From: Endomicrobium sp.
GTDB lineage: Bacteria > Elusimicrobiota > Endomicrobiia > Endomicrobiales > Endomicrobiaceae
Length of the DNA stretch: 11,981 bases
Assembly (NCBI GenBank): GCA_031264895.1
Contig: JAISDI010000142.1
Coordinates: forward strand, 1 to 11,981
Direction: 5' to 3'
Below, piece after piece: positions 5,940-11,981 of the stretch. Position 1 is the first letter of the stretch, and every line of letters begins with the position of its first letter. Position numbers and translations under genes: made by a program. The notes beneath the pieces were generated by a model. That model had not been told where the DNA came from. It made no database searches and saw only the letters and a program-made list of their open reading frames with translations.

Positions 5940-7550
5940 TTATTGTACAATATCTTCTTTATACCCGCTGTATCCGTCCGATATTGCAATATAAATTTGA
6001 ATTATGACCAAAACGGAAAACGGCACCGTAAAAATCCATGCAAAAACAAGCAAATGCCCTATTAAATTTATGATAAAAAGGGCAAACAAAATACAGAAAA
6101 AAGCCGTTCTTTGCCCTTTCATCATGTCTGAACACAATGAAAGCGATTCTGAAAAAGTTTGTCCGTCCAAAATAAAAAAAGGCGTATAAAAAAGAACGAC
6201 CAAAACATAAATGACGATCAATGCAAATAAAGCCAAGCTGCCCGCCACAATGGCCGCATAAGGAACCGGAAAATTTGAAGCCGCAAGTTTTAAAAGCATA
6301 TCTATTTTTTCAATTATAAACGGTATTGAAAAAAGAAAAACAGCTATAAAAGAGACAAACCCCGCAAACTTCAAAACCGTTTTAAACGGAGGAAAAAAAT
6401 TTTTAATTTTTATTCCTTTCCCCCTGAAAAATCCTATTACAAAAGAGACGTACAAAAACATTAAACAATAATAAATAACCAAAGCTGCGCAAAAATACAA
6501 AATAAAATCTTCCATTGAAAGCCGCTGAAAAAGAAACCTAAAAAACGGCATTATTACGCCGTAAAATAAAGCCACAATGGCCGCATATACGGCAATTATC
6601 CCGGCCGTAAGCTTGAAAAACAGTTTTTTATATATTCCCCACGAAAAATATAAAGCATTTGATAAAGAAAAGCTATCGGAATCTTCATCTTCGCGGCTTT
6701 CTTCACGGTTTTCTTCTGTTTTGTTTTCTTCGGGCAGCAAATGATCTCTTCCGAAATATCCTTCAGGTTCAAAAACTTGTTTTGTTTTGGCTTCATGTCC
6801 TAAAGTAAAATAAGCCGATACTAACAATATATCAAAAAAAGGCATCAAAACAGTTGTGCCGATGTAAATAAACTGCTGAAACGACATTATCTTTCCGATA
6901 TCCTCATAATTGAATCCGACAGTCAGGTAAATTATGAGAACCAAAATGCCGGATAAAAACGCAAAAACACAGAAAAAAAATAACTTATTTTCGGTAAGTA
7001 TTTGTAAGGCATTGCCCAATGATTCCCAAAAACCGTTTTTCCCGCAAAAAGAGACAAAACAAAAAAAAGAAAATATACTGTACGCAAAATATACAAAAAG
7101 GCCAAGCCCAATACACGCAAATACGGTATACGGAAGAAAATCTTTCAAAAATACATTGATAATGACATTTCCGAATAATAAAAAGAACAAGAAAAAACAT
7201 ATCCTCAAAATTATGCCTGCCGCCACATTCAAAAAGAGAAATAAAATGAGTTTTCCGATAAAACCGAGACTTGGGACAACATCGCCCAATTTCAATTTAC
7301 CGTTTTCAAACGCGCCGCGCAAAACGGATATTAGCGACAGCGGAAGCATACAGCAAAATAAAGCGCTCAGCAGCAATATTATTGTAGCGCCTCTTTGCAG
7401 CAACAATAATACCGCCGCCGGAACTATAGTATAAAAAAGCAATACCGCGATCATGCCAAAAAAATTATTTTTGACAGTTGTAAATGCCAGTTTAAAAATA
7501 TCCGTAATTATCCAATTTCGCAGCATTTCCTGCGAAGATCCGGTCTCCAT
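5940..7550 (-). CDS. Duplicated polytopic membrane protein with acidic linker
   Basis: This 536-aa protein has two hydrophobic halves (about 14-250 and 297-525) joined by an acidic linker at about 270-292 (EENKTEENREESREDEDSD). Each half begins with an amphipathic stretch (IFKLAFTTVKNNFFG; FSLSNALYFSWGIYKKLFF) and has about six membrane segments. Each also has a short polar loop of related sequence before a membrane helix: GKLKLGDVVPSLGFIGKL at 84-101 and GKGIKIKNFFPPFKTVLKF at 377-395. The second half ends with TVPFSVLVII (508-517), identical to a segment in the 256-aa protein encoded at 8314-9084. The gene is thus an internal duplication within a paralogous family. AAGGA precedes the ATG by 5 nt, the upstream gene ends 10 nt before, and the ACT gene follows after 14 nt. 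No transporter or enzyme motif is evident. Confidence 0.88.
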   Translation of the reverse strand: METGSSQEMLRNWIITDIFKLAFTTVKNNFFGMIAVLLFYTIVPAAVLLLLQRGATIILLLSALFCCMLPLSLISVLRGAFENGKLKLGDVVPSLGFIGKLILFLFLNVAAGIILRICFFLFFLLFGNVIINVFLKDFLPYTVFACIGLGLFVYFAYSIFSFFCFVSFCGKNGFWESLGNALQILTENKLFFFCVFAFLSGILVLIIYLTVGFNYEDIGKIMSFQQFIYIGTTVLMPFFDILLVSAYFTLGHEAKTKQVFEPEGYFGRDHLLPEENKTEENREESREDEDSDSFSLSNALYFSWGIYKKLFFKLTAGIIAVYAAIVALFYGVIMPFFRFLFQRLSMEDFILYFCAALVIYYCLMFLYVSFVIGFFRGKGIKIKNFFPPFKTVLKFAGFVSFIAVFLFSIPFIIEKIDMLLKLAASNFPVPYAAIVAGSLALFALIVIYVLVVLFYTPFFILDGQTFSESLSLCSDMMKGQRTAFFCILFALFIINLIGHLLVFAWIFTVPFSVLVIIQIYIAISDGYSGYKEDIVQ

Positions 7551-7560
7551 AAAATTCCTT

Positions 7561-8295
7561 TTAAATAGAAATTTTTATTTTTGGACTTTTTGCATTTTCC
7601 TGTTCGCCGGCGGCAGCGCCGTTTTCTTCTGGTTTTAATGCAAGATAAACCGCAATGAAAATAATGCAGAAAAACATTCTGAAAATAAAAGAGTATCCAT
7701 CTTTAGACAAAACCGGTACGGCAATAAACAATACTGCGGTAATAACTGAAACTATAAATAGAATAAGTGTGTTATTTGTAAAAATGTCTAACGCGTTCAG
7801 TATGGGCTGATCGATTGACGGTTTTTCGATAAAATTAAATATGCTAAACAAAACGCCGGTAATTACCAAAGCTTTTATGAAACCATAGCAATATGTGACC
7901 ACAGGAATTGCTAAAGGAAAAAACGTTGTCTTTATAAAAATTTTTACAATAAAAGTACACGGCAAAGAAAAAACAACGGCGGCCAACATTAAAATCAAAG
8001 AATAAACGGAAAACTTTATGCCGGGAAAAATTTTTTTCAAAAGAAACTTTTTGATCGAAAACAGCGAAAACACGGCATAAATAAACGACAATTGCGCAAC
8101 GATCATGAACACGTCATAAAAAACCGGATTCTCATGACCTAATATAAATTTTGACAAATACTTGTAAACTGCAAAATTCGCAGCTGCATAAACAACAAAG
8201 ATAATAAACAAGCCCAAAAAATGATTTTTTATGATATCTGCCAGTAAACTAAAAATTTTCAAAAAAGCATTTTTAAATGAATACTGTAAAAGCAT
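7561..8295 (-). CDS. Polytopic membrane protein, paralogue of neighbours
   Basis: The ATG at 8295 (MLLQYSFKNAFLKIFSLLADI) has AAGGA 8 nt upstream and is preferred over the TTG two codons earlier, whose spacing would be too short. The 244-aa product has about six hydrophobic segments and a short hydrophilic C-terminus (EENGAAAGEQENAKSPKIK). Its N-terminus (YSFKNAFLKIFSLLADIIKNHFLG, split here for reading as YSFKNAFLKIF / IIKNHFLG) follows the same plan as the flanking membrane proteins: an aromatic-rich amphipathic helix, then KN and a hydrophobic helix. Similarity is weaker than between the 256-aa and 536-aa proteins. Gaps are 18 nt to the upstream gene and 10 nt to the downstream one. The function is unknown. 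Confidence 0.85.
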   Translation of the reverse strand: MLLQYSFKNAFLKIFSLLADIIKNHFLGLFIIFVVYAAANFAVYKYLSKFILGHENPVFYDVFMIVAQLSFIYAVFSLFSIKKFLLKKIFPGIKFSVYSLILMLAAVVFSLPCTFIVKIFIKTTFFPLAIPVVTYCYGFIKALVITGVLFSIFNFIEKPSIDQPILNALDIFTNNTLILFIVSVITAVLFIAVPVLSKDGYSFIFRMFFCIIFIAVYLALKPEENGAAAGEQENAKSPKIKISI

Positions 8296-8313
8296 GATCA
8301 AAATCCTTTTATT

Positions 8314-9084
8314 TTATTTATTTCCGGCAAATTCGGCTCCGGAAAGTTCCAGATAAGCGTAAATGATCACAAGAACCGAAAACGGCACAGTTACGAGCAA
8401 AAGAAAAATCAAATATTTGGCAAAAAAGTTTATCAAAAACAATATACCGGCAAGAACAAAAATTTTCATACGGCAATTATAAGTAAGAGTCCCGCTTTTT
8501 TTAAAAGCCTCTTTCAGCCCCGCTTTTTCAAGAAGCGGCAAAAAAAACAACCCATATTTAAGCGCAAAAACAACGAACCCTGCGATCAGCGCAAACGAAA
8601 CGACCGATATCGCAAGCACTCCGACACTATACCCGTCCCCTCCGGAAACAGCTTTTGCCGCCGCGGGAAAAACGGTTATTACAATTTCAAAAAACAAAAC
8701 CGCCGCCGCCGCCACAGCCAAAAATTTCAAAAGTGCAGTCAAAGAAGGAAAATAATTTTTCAGTTTCATCCCCGCGCCTTTACACAGCGGAAGAAATACA
8801 GAAAACAAACAAAACACAAGCAAAAACACAAAAACCAAAACAAGACATATATAAACCGAAAACAAAATAAACGGATTTGCTCCCCCAGCATTTCCCGCCG
8901 CATCTGCGGACAAAGCCCCATCCATCATAAAATTAACGCTGCCCAAAAAAACCGAATTTAAAAACAAACTCAAAACCAAAACCGCAGAAACCGACAAAAC
9001 TGACAAAACAAAAATATCCGTAAAATTCTTTATAAAAGTATTAAACGCAACCTTAAATATATTGGAAAATGAAAAATCATGCAT
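8314..9084 (-). CDS. Polytopic membrane protein, first of the paralogous run
   Basis: The start is the ATG at 9084 (MHDFSFSNIFKVAFNTFIKN) with AAGGA about 5 nt upstream; an in-frame TTG at 9138 would add 18 residues but lacks a ribosome site. The 256-aa product has hydrophobic segments at about 24-46, 72-98, 117-142, 153-178 and 206-245. The loop GAGMKLKNYFPSLTALLKF (104-122) and the C-terminal TVPFSVLVIIYAYLELS (232-248) align clearly with the second half of the 536-aa protein (KGIKIKNFFPPFKTVLKF; TVPFSVLVIIQIYIAIS). It leads a run of closely spaced genes ending with the ACT protein. Low-complexity Ala/Val-rich stretches in 120-175 are typical membrane helices. No function recognised. Confidence 0.87.
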   Translation of the reverse strand: MHDFSFSNIFKVAFNTFIKNFTDIFVLSVLSVSAVLVLSLFLNSVFLGSVNFMMDGALSADAAGNAGGANPFILFSVYICLVLVFVFLLVFCLFSVFLPLCKGAGMKLKNYFPSLTALLKFLAVAAAAVLFFEIVITVFPAAAKAVSGGDGYSVGVLAISVVSFALIAGFVVFALKYGLFFLPLLEKAGLKEAFKKSGTLTYNCRMKIFVLAGILFLINFFAKYLIFLLLVTVPFSVLVIIYAYLELSGAEFAGNK

Positions 9085-9195
9085 AAAAGTCCTTGTACGG
9101 GTACTAGCGTACGGCAAAATAGAGAAGCAACGACACAAAAGCTAACCCGTCATGCTCAGTAAAAATTGTTCCCCCGTCCGCGCTTTGCGGAATAC

Positions 9196-9274
9196 CCCGT
9201 CAGAGCCTTTGGCTAAATCCCCCGTCCGCTCCGCGTCCACCCCCTTTAAAAAAGGGGGAATTTCTGATTTTTTG
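9196..9274 (+). repeat. G-rich dispersed repeat, copy 3
   Basis: Nearly identical to 3341-3420 (one base change in CAGAGCC versus CAGCGCC and one fewer A in the A-run). The CCCCCTTT/AAAGGGGG stem is at 9240-9258. The flanks differ from those of copy 2, which marks the segment as a discrete repeated unit. Confidence 0.9.
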
Positions 9275-9317
9275 AAAAGGGGAATTTCCAATTTTCTAAA
9301 ATGTGGAATTTACTAAT

Positions 9318-9557
9318 TTTTTTGTCTTTGTCTTTAGTCATTGTCGTTGTCGTTATCGTTGTCGTTAATTCCCACTTTTTAAAGGGGGTGGCCGCGAAGC
9401 GGACGGGGGATTTCGTCGTTGCCATTGCCTTTGTCGTTGCCTTTGCCTTTGCCTTTGCCTTTGTCGTTGCCTTTGTCGTTGTCGTTGTCGTTGCCGTTGC
9501 CGTTGCCTTTGCCTTTGCCTTTGTCGTTGTCGTTGTAGTTGTCGTTGTAGTTGTCGT
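9318..9557. repeat. Degenerate hexanucleotide array (GTCGTT/GCCTTT/GCCGTT)
   Basis: About 30 hexamers of pattern G-Y-C-K-T-T, with variants GTAGTT and GCCATT, run in phase. The variants alternate in blocks, which suggests repeated slippage and local duplication. The array is split by a G-rich repeat at 9376-9413. Conceptual translation gives only Gln-Arg or Val/Ala-Phe repeats, so a coding role is unlikely. Confidence 0.9.
9376..9413 (-). repeat. G-rich dispersed repeat, copy 4, inside the hexamer array
   Basis: The sequence TTTTTAAAGGGGGTGG, hairpin CCGC-GAA-GCGG, ACGGGGGATTTC is in the same orientation as copy 1. The hexamers resume directly after it (GTCGTTGCC), and GTCGTTAATTCCC precedes it, so it interrupts an otherwise continuous array. 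Confidence 0.85.
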
Positions 9558-9709
9558 TCGCCGCCTCTAAGCGAGTCTATGAGCGAAAGATTTTTGAAGA
9601 TTATCAAATTCGGTTGTTTGAGCGGCATTCCTCTTAAGTCGTTATTGCCGCGAGTTCCGAATTTGCTTCTAAAATCTTTCGCGAATGCTTTCAGCGGCAA
9701 GGGTTTTTG

Positions 9710-9739
9710 CTTACTTTTTGACCGACTGCAAAAAGTAAG
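9710..9739. repeat. 10-bp stem hairpin (CTTACTTTTT/AAAAAGTAAG)
   Basis: A perfect 10-bp stem encloses a 10-nt loop. It lies downstream of paaK for minus-strand transcripts. No T-run follows on either strand beyond the stem itself, so terminator function is uncertain. Confidence 0.6.
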
Positions 9740-9749
9740 TCGTGGGGTT

Positions 9750-9772
9750 CAGGGGTACCGAAAATACCCCTG
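9750..9772 (-). terminator. 8-bp GC-rich hairpin downstream of paaK
   Basis: CAGGGGTA and TACCCCTG form a perfect stem with a 7-nt loop, about 40 nt past the paaK stop. There is no T-tract, so this is only a candidate terminator or RNA-stabilising structure. Confidence 0.4.
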
Positions 9773-9782
9773 ACTAAAGCCG

Positions 9783-9799
9783 TTGCCGCCCGCAAGGGC
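9783..9799 (+). repeat. 17-nt repeat, left copy
   Basis: TTGCCGCCCGCAAGGGC contains the hairpin GCCC-GCAA-GGGC. An exact inverted copy lies at 11904-11920, so the pair brackets paaK and the two genes upstream of it. Confidence 0.7.
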
Positions 9800-9809
9800 T
9801 AACTGCCGC

Positions 9810-9819
9810 GCGCTAGCGC
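9810..9819. repeat. Perfect 10-nt palindrome over the paaK stop codon
   Basis: GCGCTAGCGC is self-complementary, and its centre supplies the TAG stop of paaK. It may simply be the first of the hairpin elements that follow. Confidence 0.5.
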
Positions 9820-11111
9820 CTATTGTCTATGACCCTTTTTGCTTTTCCTTCGCTTCTGGCGATGGTTTTTGGGCCGACAAGTCTTACGTTTACGCTGACA
9901 AGTATTGTGTTTTCAATGCTCTTTTTAATTTTATTTTTTAACGCTTCCATAGCTTTTATTCTATCGGAGAAATCTTTTTCGTCAATTTCAACCTGCACTT
10001 CTATTGTGTCAAGCCCGTGCGATTCTCTGTTAACGATTATCTGATAATTCGGCAGCGCGCCTTCGACCTGTAAAAGCGCATATTCTATCTGCGTCGGAAA
10101 CACGTTTATTCCGCGCACTATTATCATGTCGTCCGTTCTTCCTTTGATTTTTGAAATGCGCGGAGCCGTTCTTCCGCACGCGCACGGAGTATTGTCAATT
10201 GAAACCAAATCTCTTGTTCTGTAACGCAAAAGCGGCATTCCGGTTCTTGTGAGCGTTGTTATCACAAGTTCGCCCACTTCGCCTTCAGCCGCGGGCTTAT
10301 CGGTTTCCGGATTTATTATTTCCGGATAAAAAACGTCCGACCAAAAATGTAAACCTTCTCTTAAATGGCATTCCTGCGCAACGCCGGGACCTGTGATTTC
10401 CGATAAACCGTAAATGTCTGTCGCCGTCATTGCTAACGATTTATCTATTTCGTTTCTTAAAGCTATTGTCCACGGCTCAGCGCCGAAAATGCCTACTTCC
10501 CAAGAAATTTGTTCCGGAGAAAAGCCCATGGCTTTTGCTTCTTCGCCCATATATAAAGCGAAACTGGGAGTACAGGCCAGAATGCGCGGTTTAAAATCGC
10601 TCATGAGTTTTATTTGTCTTTTTGTCTGTCCGGAAGACATCGGCATTATTGCCGCGCCAAACTTTAAAGCTCCGTAATGAAGCCCCAGCCCGCCGGTAAA
10701 AAGGCCGTACCCGTAAGAAATCTGAATAATATCGCCGGGCTGTCCGCCTGCGGCGGCTATGCTTCTTGCGGCGGCTTCGCCCCAAAGTTCAACGTCGTCT
10801 TTTGAATATCCGGAAACGACCGGATTTCCCGTGGTTCCGCTTGAAACGTGAACTTCGGCAATTTTCGATATTGGCATAGAAAAAAGCCCAAAAGGATAAT
10901 AATCTCTCATGTCGTCTTTTGTGGTAAAAGGAAGTTTTGTTATGTCGTCAATGGTTTTGATGTCCGAAAGCAAAAATCCGCTTTCGTCGATCCTCTTTTT
11001 GTAAACAGGCGAATTTTTATAAACGTACCCGGCAAGTTCGCGCAGTCTTTCGGATTGGAGATTTTTTAAGTCGTTCAATTTCATCGTCTCAAACTTTTCA
11101 TTGAAAATCAT
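9813..11111 (-). CDS. paaK: Phenylacetate-CoA ligase (AMP-forming)
   Basis: The 432-aa enzyme belongs to the adenylate-forming superfamily: aryl acid + ATP + CoA gives aryl-CoA + AMP + PPi, in the cytoplasm. Visible motifs are the phosphate loop SSGTTGNP at 90-97, GAEPW at 210-214, IYGLSE at 233-238, YRTRD at 297-301, the hinge region GRTDDMIIVRGINVFPTQIE at 324-343, and the C-terminal catalytic-lysine segment EGKAKRV near 421-427. CACGRTAPR at 310-318 is also typical of this family. The ATG at 11111 (MIFNEKF) has AGAGG about 6 nt upstream and gives the usual family length; a TTG 9 codons earlier lacks support. The stop TAG sits within the palindrome GCGCTAGCGC. It follows the coiled-coil gene by 10 nt. 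In anaerobes this enzyme often acts with 2-oxoacid ferredoxin oxidoreductases and an ACT protein, so it may work on aryl-acetates from amino acid fermentation. The exact substrate is inferred. Confidence 0.96.
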   Translation of the reverse strand: MIFNEKFETMKLNDLKNLQSERLRELAGYVYKNSPVYKKRIDESGFLLSDIKTIDDITKLPFTTKDDMRDYYPFGLFSMPISKIAEVHVSSGTTGNPVVSGYSKDDVELWGEAAARSIAAAGGQPGDIIQISYGYGLFTGGLGLHYGALKFGAAIMPMSSGQTKRQIKLMSDFKPRILACTPSFALYMGEEAKAMGFSPEQISWEVGIFGAEPWTIALRNEIDKSLAMTATDIYGLSEITGPGVAQECHLREGLHFWSDVFYPEIINPETDKPAAEGEVGELVITTLTRTGMPLLRYRTRDLVSIDNTPCACGRTAPRISKIKGRTDDMIIVRGINVFPTQIEYALLQVEGALPNYQIIVNRESHGLDTIEVQVEIDEKDFSDRIKAMEALKNKIKKSIENTILVSVNVRLVGPKTIARSEGKAKRVIDNRR

Positions 11112-11121
11112 AAATTGCCTC

Positions 11122-11631
11122 TTATTTTTCTTTTTCAACTTCTATTTCGTGAACCTTTTTTTCGCCTATAATTATCGAATTATTGTTTATCAAACGTTTC
11201 GCTTCAAAATATTTGTTGATTTCATTTTTTCTAAGTTCGGCAATTTTATTAAAAACTTCGCTCAGTTTTCGCGTTTTTTCTTCAAACTCGTTTCTGCGCA
11301 GCATAAAATCGTTAATGTAGGGATTTTTCGGTTTTGCGTCCTGATCGTCGTCGTTATCAGATATTTCTTCTCTGGGCGTATTGACAAACGTTATAAACTC
11401 TTTTGACGACTTTTCAAAATTAGGAATTTGGAATCTGATCTCTATTCGTATTTTTTCGATTTCTTCAAGCAGCTTATTGTATCGCCTGATATTTTCGTTC
11501 ATTATTTTGTCGGAAGAATGAAATTTAAACTGTTCTTCGTCGATTATAATGCTTTCGCCGGCATTATTGCTGCCGAGCTTCATGAAGAAGTCTTTTATTT
11601 TTGATAAAATTTCATCTAAAAATTTTTTCAA
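11122..11631 (-). CDS. Coiled-coil protein of unknown function, TTG start
   Basis: The 169-aa hydrophilic product has no signal peptide or membrane segment. Charged helices likely to form coiled coils run from about 41-68 and 108-147, separated by an acidic linker (EEISDNDDDQDAK, 88-100). The N-terminus is an amphipathic helix (MKKFLDEILSKIKDFFMKLG). The frame has an upstream in-frame TAA, and the only well-placed start is TTG at 11631 with AAGGCGG about 8 nt upstream; the next ATG (11583) has no ribosome site and would remove the amphipathic helix. Its stop lies 10 nt before the paaK start, and the paaK ribosome site (AGAGG) directly follows, so the two are probably co-transcribed. I do not recognise a family. 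Confidence 0.78.
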   Translation of the reverse strand: MKKFLDEILSKIKDFFMKLGSNNAGESIIIDEEQFKFHSSDKIMNENIRRYNKLLEEIEKIRIEIRFQIPNFEKSSKEFITFVNTPREEISDNDDDQDAKPKNPYINDFMLRRNEFEEKTRKLSEVFNKIAELRKNEINKYFEAKRLINNNSIIIGEKKVHEIEVEKEK

Positions 11632-11676
11632 GTTTTTAGCCGCCTTTTATATAAATTAAAAAGGATTTACGAAAAC

Positions 11677-11877
11677 TCATTTTTGTTCTTCTTCAAAAAG
11701 CGAAAAAATATAAAGAGCGCTTTGCCCGTACAAACCCGTTTCGTCATCGGCAAACGATTCCGCGATCTTCGACCCGTAAAACATGTCAAGCGCCATATCC
11801 TGCGAAACCTTACGGTTTTCCATTATAAGTTTTATAACTCCCTCAGCAATTATCGCTCTCACCAATTTATGAGACAT
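11677..11877 (-). CDS. Small protein of unknown function (66 aa)
   Basis: The ATG at 11877 (MSHKLVRAII) has GGGGG about 6 nt upstream and is preferred over a GTG at 11898. The product is probably all-helical, with LVRAIIAEGVIKLIMENRKV then SQDMALDMFYGSKIAESFAD and a terminal DETGLYGQSALYIFSLFEEE. The pattern of SKxxExxxDxETGLYxQSxxYxxxxxxEE is one I associate with short uncharacterised bacterial proteins, some of which sit next to toxin-like genes; I see no toxin partner here. The next gene starts 45 nt downstream, so it is the first gene of the paaK run. Whether it is functionally linked to paaK is unknown. Confidence 0.75.
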   Translation of the reverse strand: MSHKLVRAIIAEGVIKLIMENRKVSQDMALDMFYGSKIAESFADDETGLYGQSALYIFSLFEEEQK

Positions 11878-11903
11878 TATAACCCCCAACGCTTGCACAC
11901 GGC

Positions 11904-11920
11904 GCCCTTGCGGGCGGCAA
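11904..11920 (-). repeat. 17-nt repeat, right copy (inverted)
   Basis: GCCCTTGCGGGCGGCAA is the exact reverse complement of 9783-9799. It lies just upstream of the small 66-aa gene, within its expected leader. Confidence 0.7.
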
Positions 11921-11942
11921 ATTAGAACGGCACGGCAACGAC

Positions 11943-11974
11943 AAATTCCCCGTCACTTTAAAAAAAGGGGAATT
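11943..11974. repeat. AATTCCCC...GGGGAATT inverted repeat, G-rich family remnant
   Basis: AAATTCCCC and GGGGAATT flank GTCACTTTAAAAAAA. It is bordered by CAACGAC on the left and ACGACAA on the right, which are units of the same hexamer family (reverse complement GTCGTT) that surrounds the copy at 9376. It looks like a reduced form of the G-rich repeat and may continue past the window edge. Confidence 0.6.
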
Positions 11975-11981
11975 ACGACAA

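Larger units (their letters stand above)
9085..9812. other. Gene-free block: repeats, hexamer array, hairpin cluster
   Basis: Between the end of paaK and the first membrane-protein gene I find no credible gene. On the plus axis it holds a leader of about 110 nt next to the membrane-protein start, a G-rich repeat (9196-9274), the hexamer array (about 9318-9557) with a second G-rich repeat inside it, a stretch at 9558-9700 that is open in two frames but looks non-genic, and a hairpin cluster (9710-9819). A promoter for the membrane-protein run should lie near 9090-9180, but I see no clear -35/-10 pair. Confidence 0.8.

Noticed and set aside
5441..6007. Plus-strand open frame of 188 codons
   Set aside because: Antisense to the ACT gene, whose domains and ribosome site are clear; its Ser/Thr-rich product is typical of an antisense shadow.
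6934..7434. Plus-strand open frame of 166 codons, Lys/Asn-rich
   Set aside because: Antisense to the 536-aa membrane protein; its composition is explained by the reverse complement of Phe/Leu codons.
9301..9570. Plus-strand open frame rich in Val, Ala and Phe
   Set aside because: The same hexamer array read in another frame; the apparent membrane-like composition comes from the GTC/GTT/GCC/TTT units.
9365..9700. Minus-strand open frame of 111 codons encoding a long Gln-Arg repeat
   Set aside because: It is a translation of the hexamer array plus a G-rich repeat; no ribosome site and no plausible fold.
9579..9773. Plus-strand open frame of 64 codons (MSERFLKIIKFGC...)
   Set aside because: It runs through hairpins into repeat sequence, lies opposite to all other genes and has no ribosome site; I regard the segment as repeat-derived.
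1..11981. tRNA, rRNA or riboswitch genes
   Set aside because: I looked for tRNA arms with CCA ends and for rRNA-like conserved segments in the three intergenic blocks and saw none; a covariance-model scan would be needed to exclude small RNAs.

Overview
This is an AT-rich bacterial window in which every credible gene lies on the minus strand, so transcription runs from high to low coordinates. The gene set (phenylacetate-CoA ligase, a tandem-ACT protein, a CoA-binding protein, a HAD phosphatase and M48-like membrane proteins) together with many short intergenic repeats fits a strictly anaerobic low-GC bacterium. My best guess is an Endomicrobium-like member of the Elusimicrobiota. That is a low-confidence impression, and no rRNA or universal marker in the window can test it.

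Reading in the direction of transcription: (1) 11877-9813 holds a 66-aa protein of unknown function, a 169-aa coiled-coil protein starting at TTG, and paaK, all closely spaced. (2) 9812-9085 is a non-coding block with a cluster of perfect hairpins, a degenerate hexanucleotide array, and two copies of a G-rich dispersed repeat, one of them inside the array. (3) 9084-5494 is a tight run of three polytopic membrane proteins and a tandem-ACT protein, with gaps of 10 to 18 nt. (4) 5334-3620 holds a fourth membrane protein with a long charged tail, overlapping a CoA-binding protein by ATGA. (5) 3619-2706 is about 0.9 kb of repeats: two direct copies of a roughly 150-bp unit, two inverted partial copies, and a G-rich repeat between the latter. 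(6) 2705-2019 is a HAD phosphatase. (7) 1962-394 is a tandem pair of M48-like membrane proteins lacking the HExxH zinc site; the upstream copy is broken by an in-frame TAA. (8) 393-1 is again repeats.

PaaK and a tandem-ACT protein are often encoded side by side in anaerobes and associated with aryl-acid or indolepyruvate metabolism. Here they are on the same strand but separated by three paralogous membrane proteins and a repeat block. The four membrane proteins share a sequence plan, and the 536-aa one is an internal duplication joined by an acidic linker, so the locus carries five related membrane modules. Their function is unknown.

The most notable features are the degenerate M48-like pair with a 55-bp identical tract beside the nonsense codon, the amplified membrane-protein family, and a modular repeat system (heptamers, hexamers and a G-rich hairpin element) whose parts meet at a shared AATT junction. 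I found no convincing tRNA, rRNA, CRISPR array or transposase.
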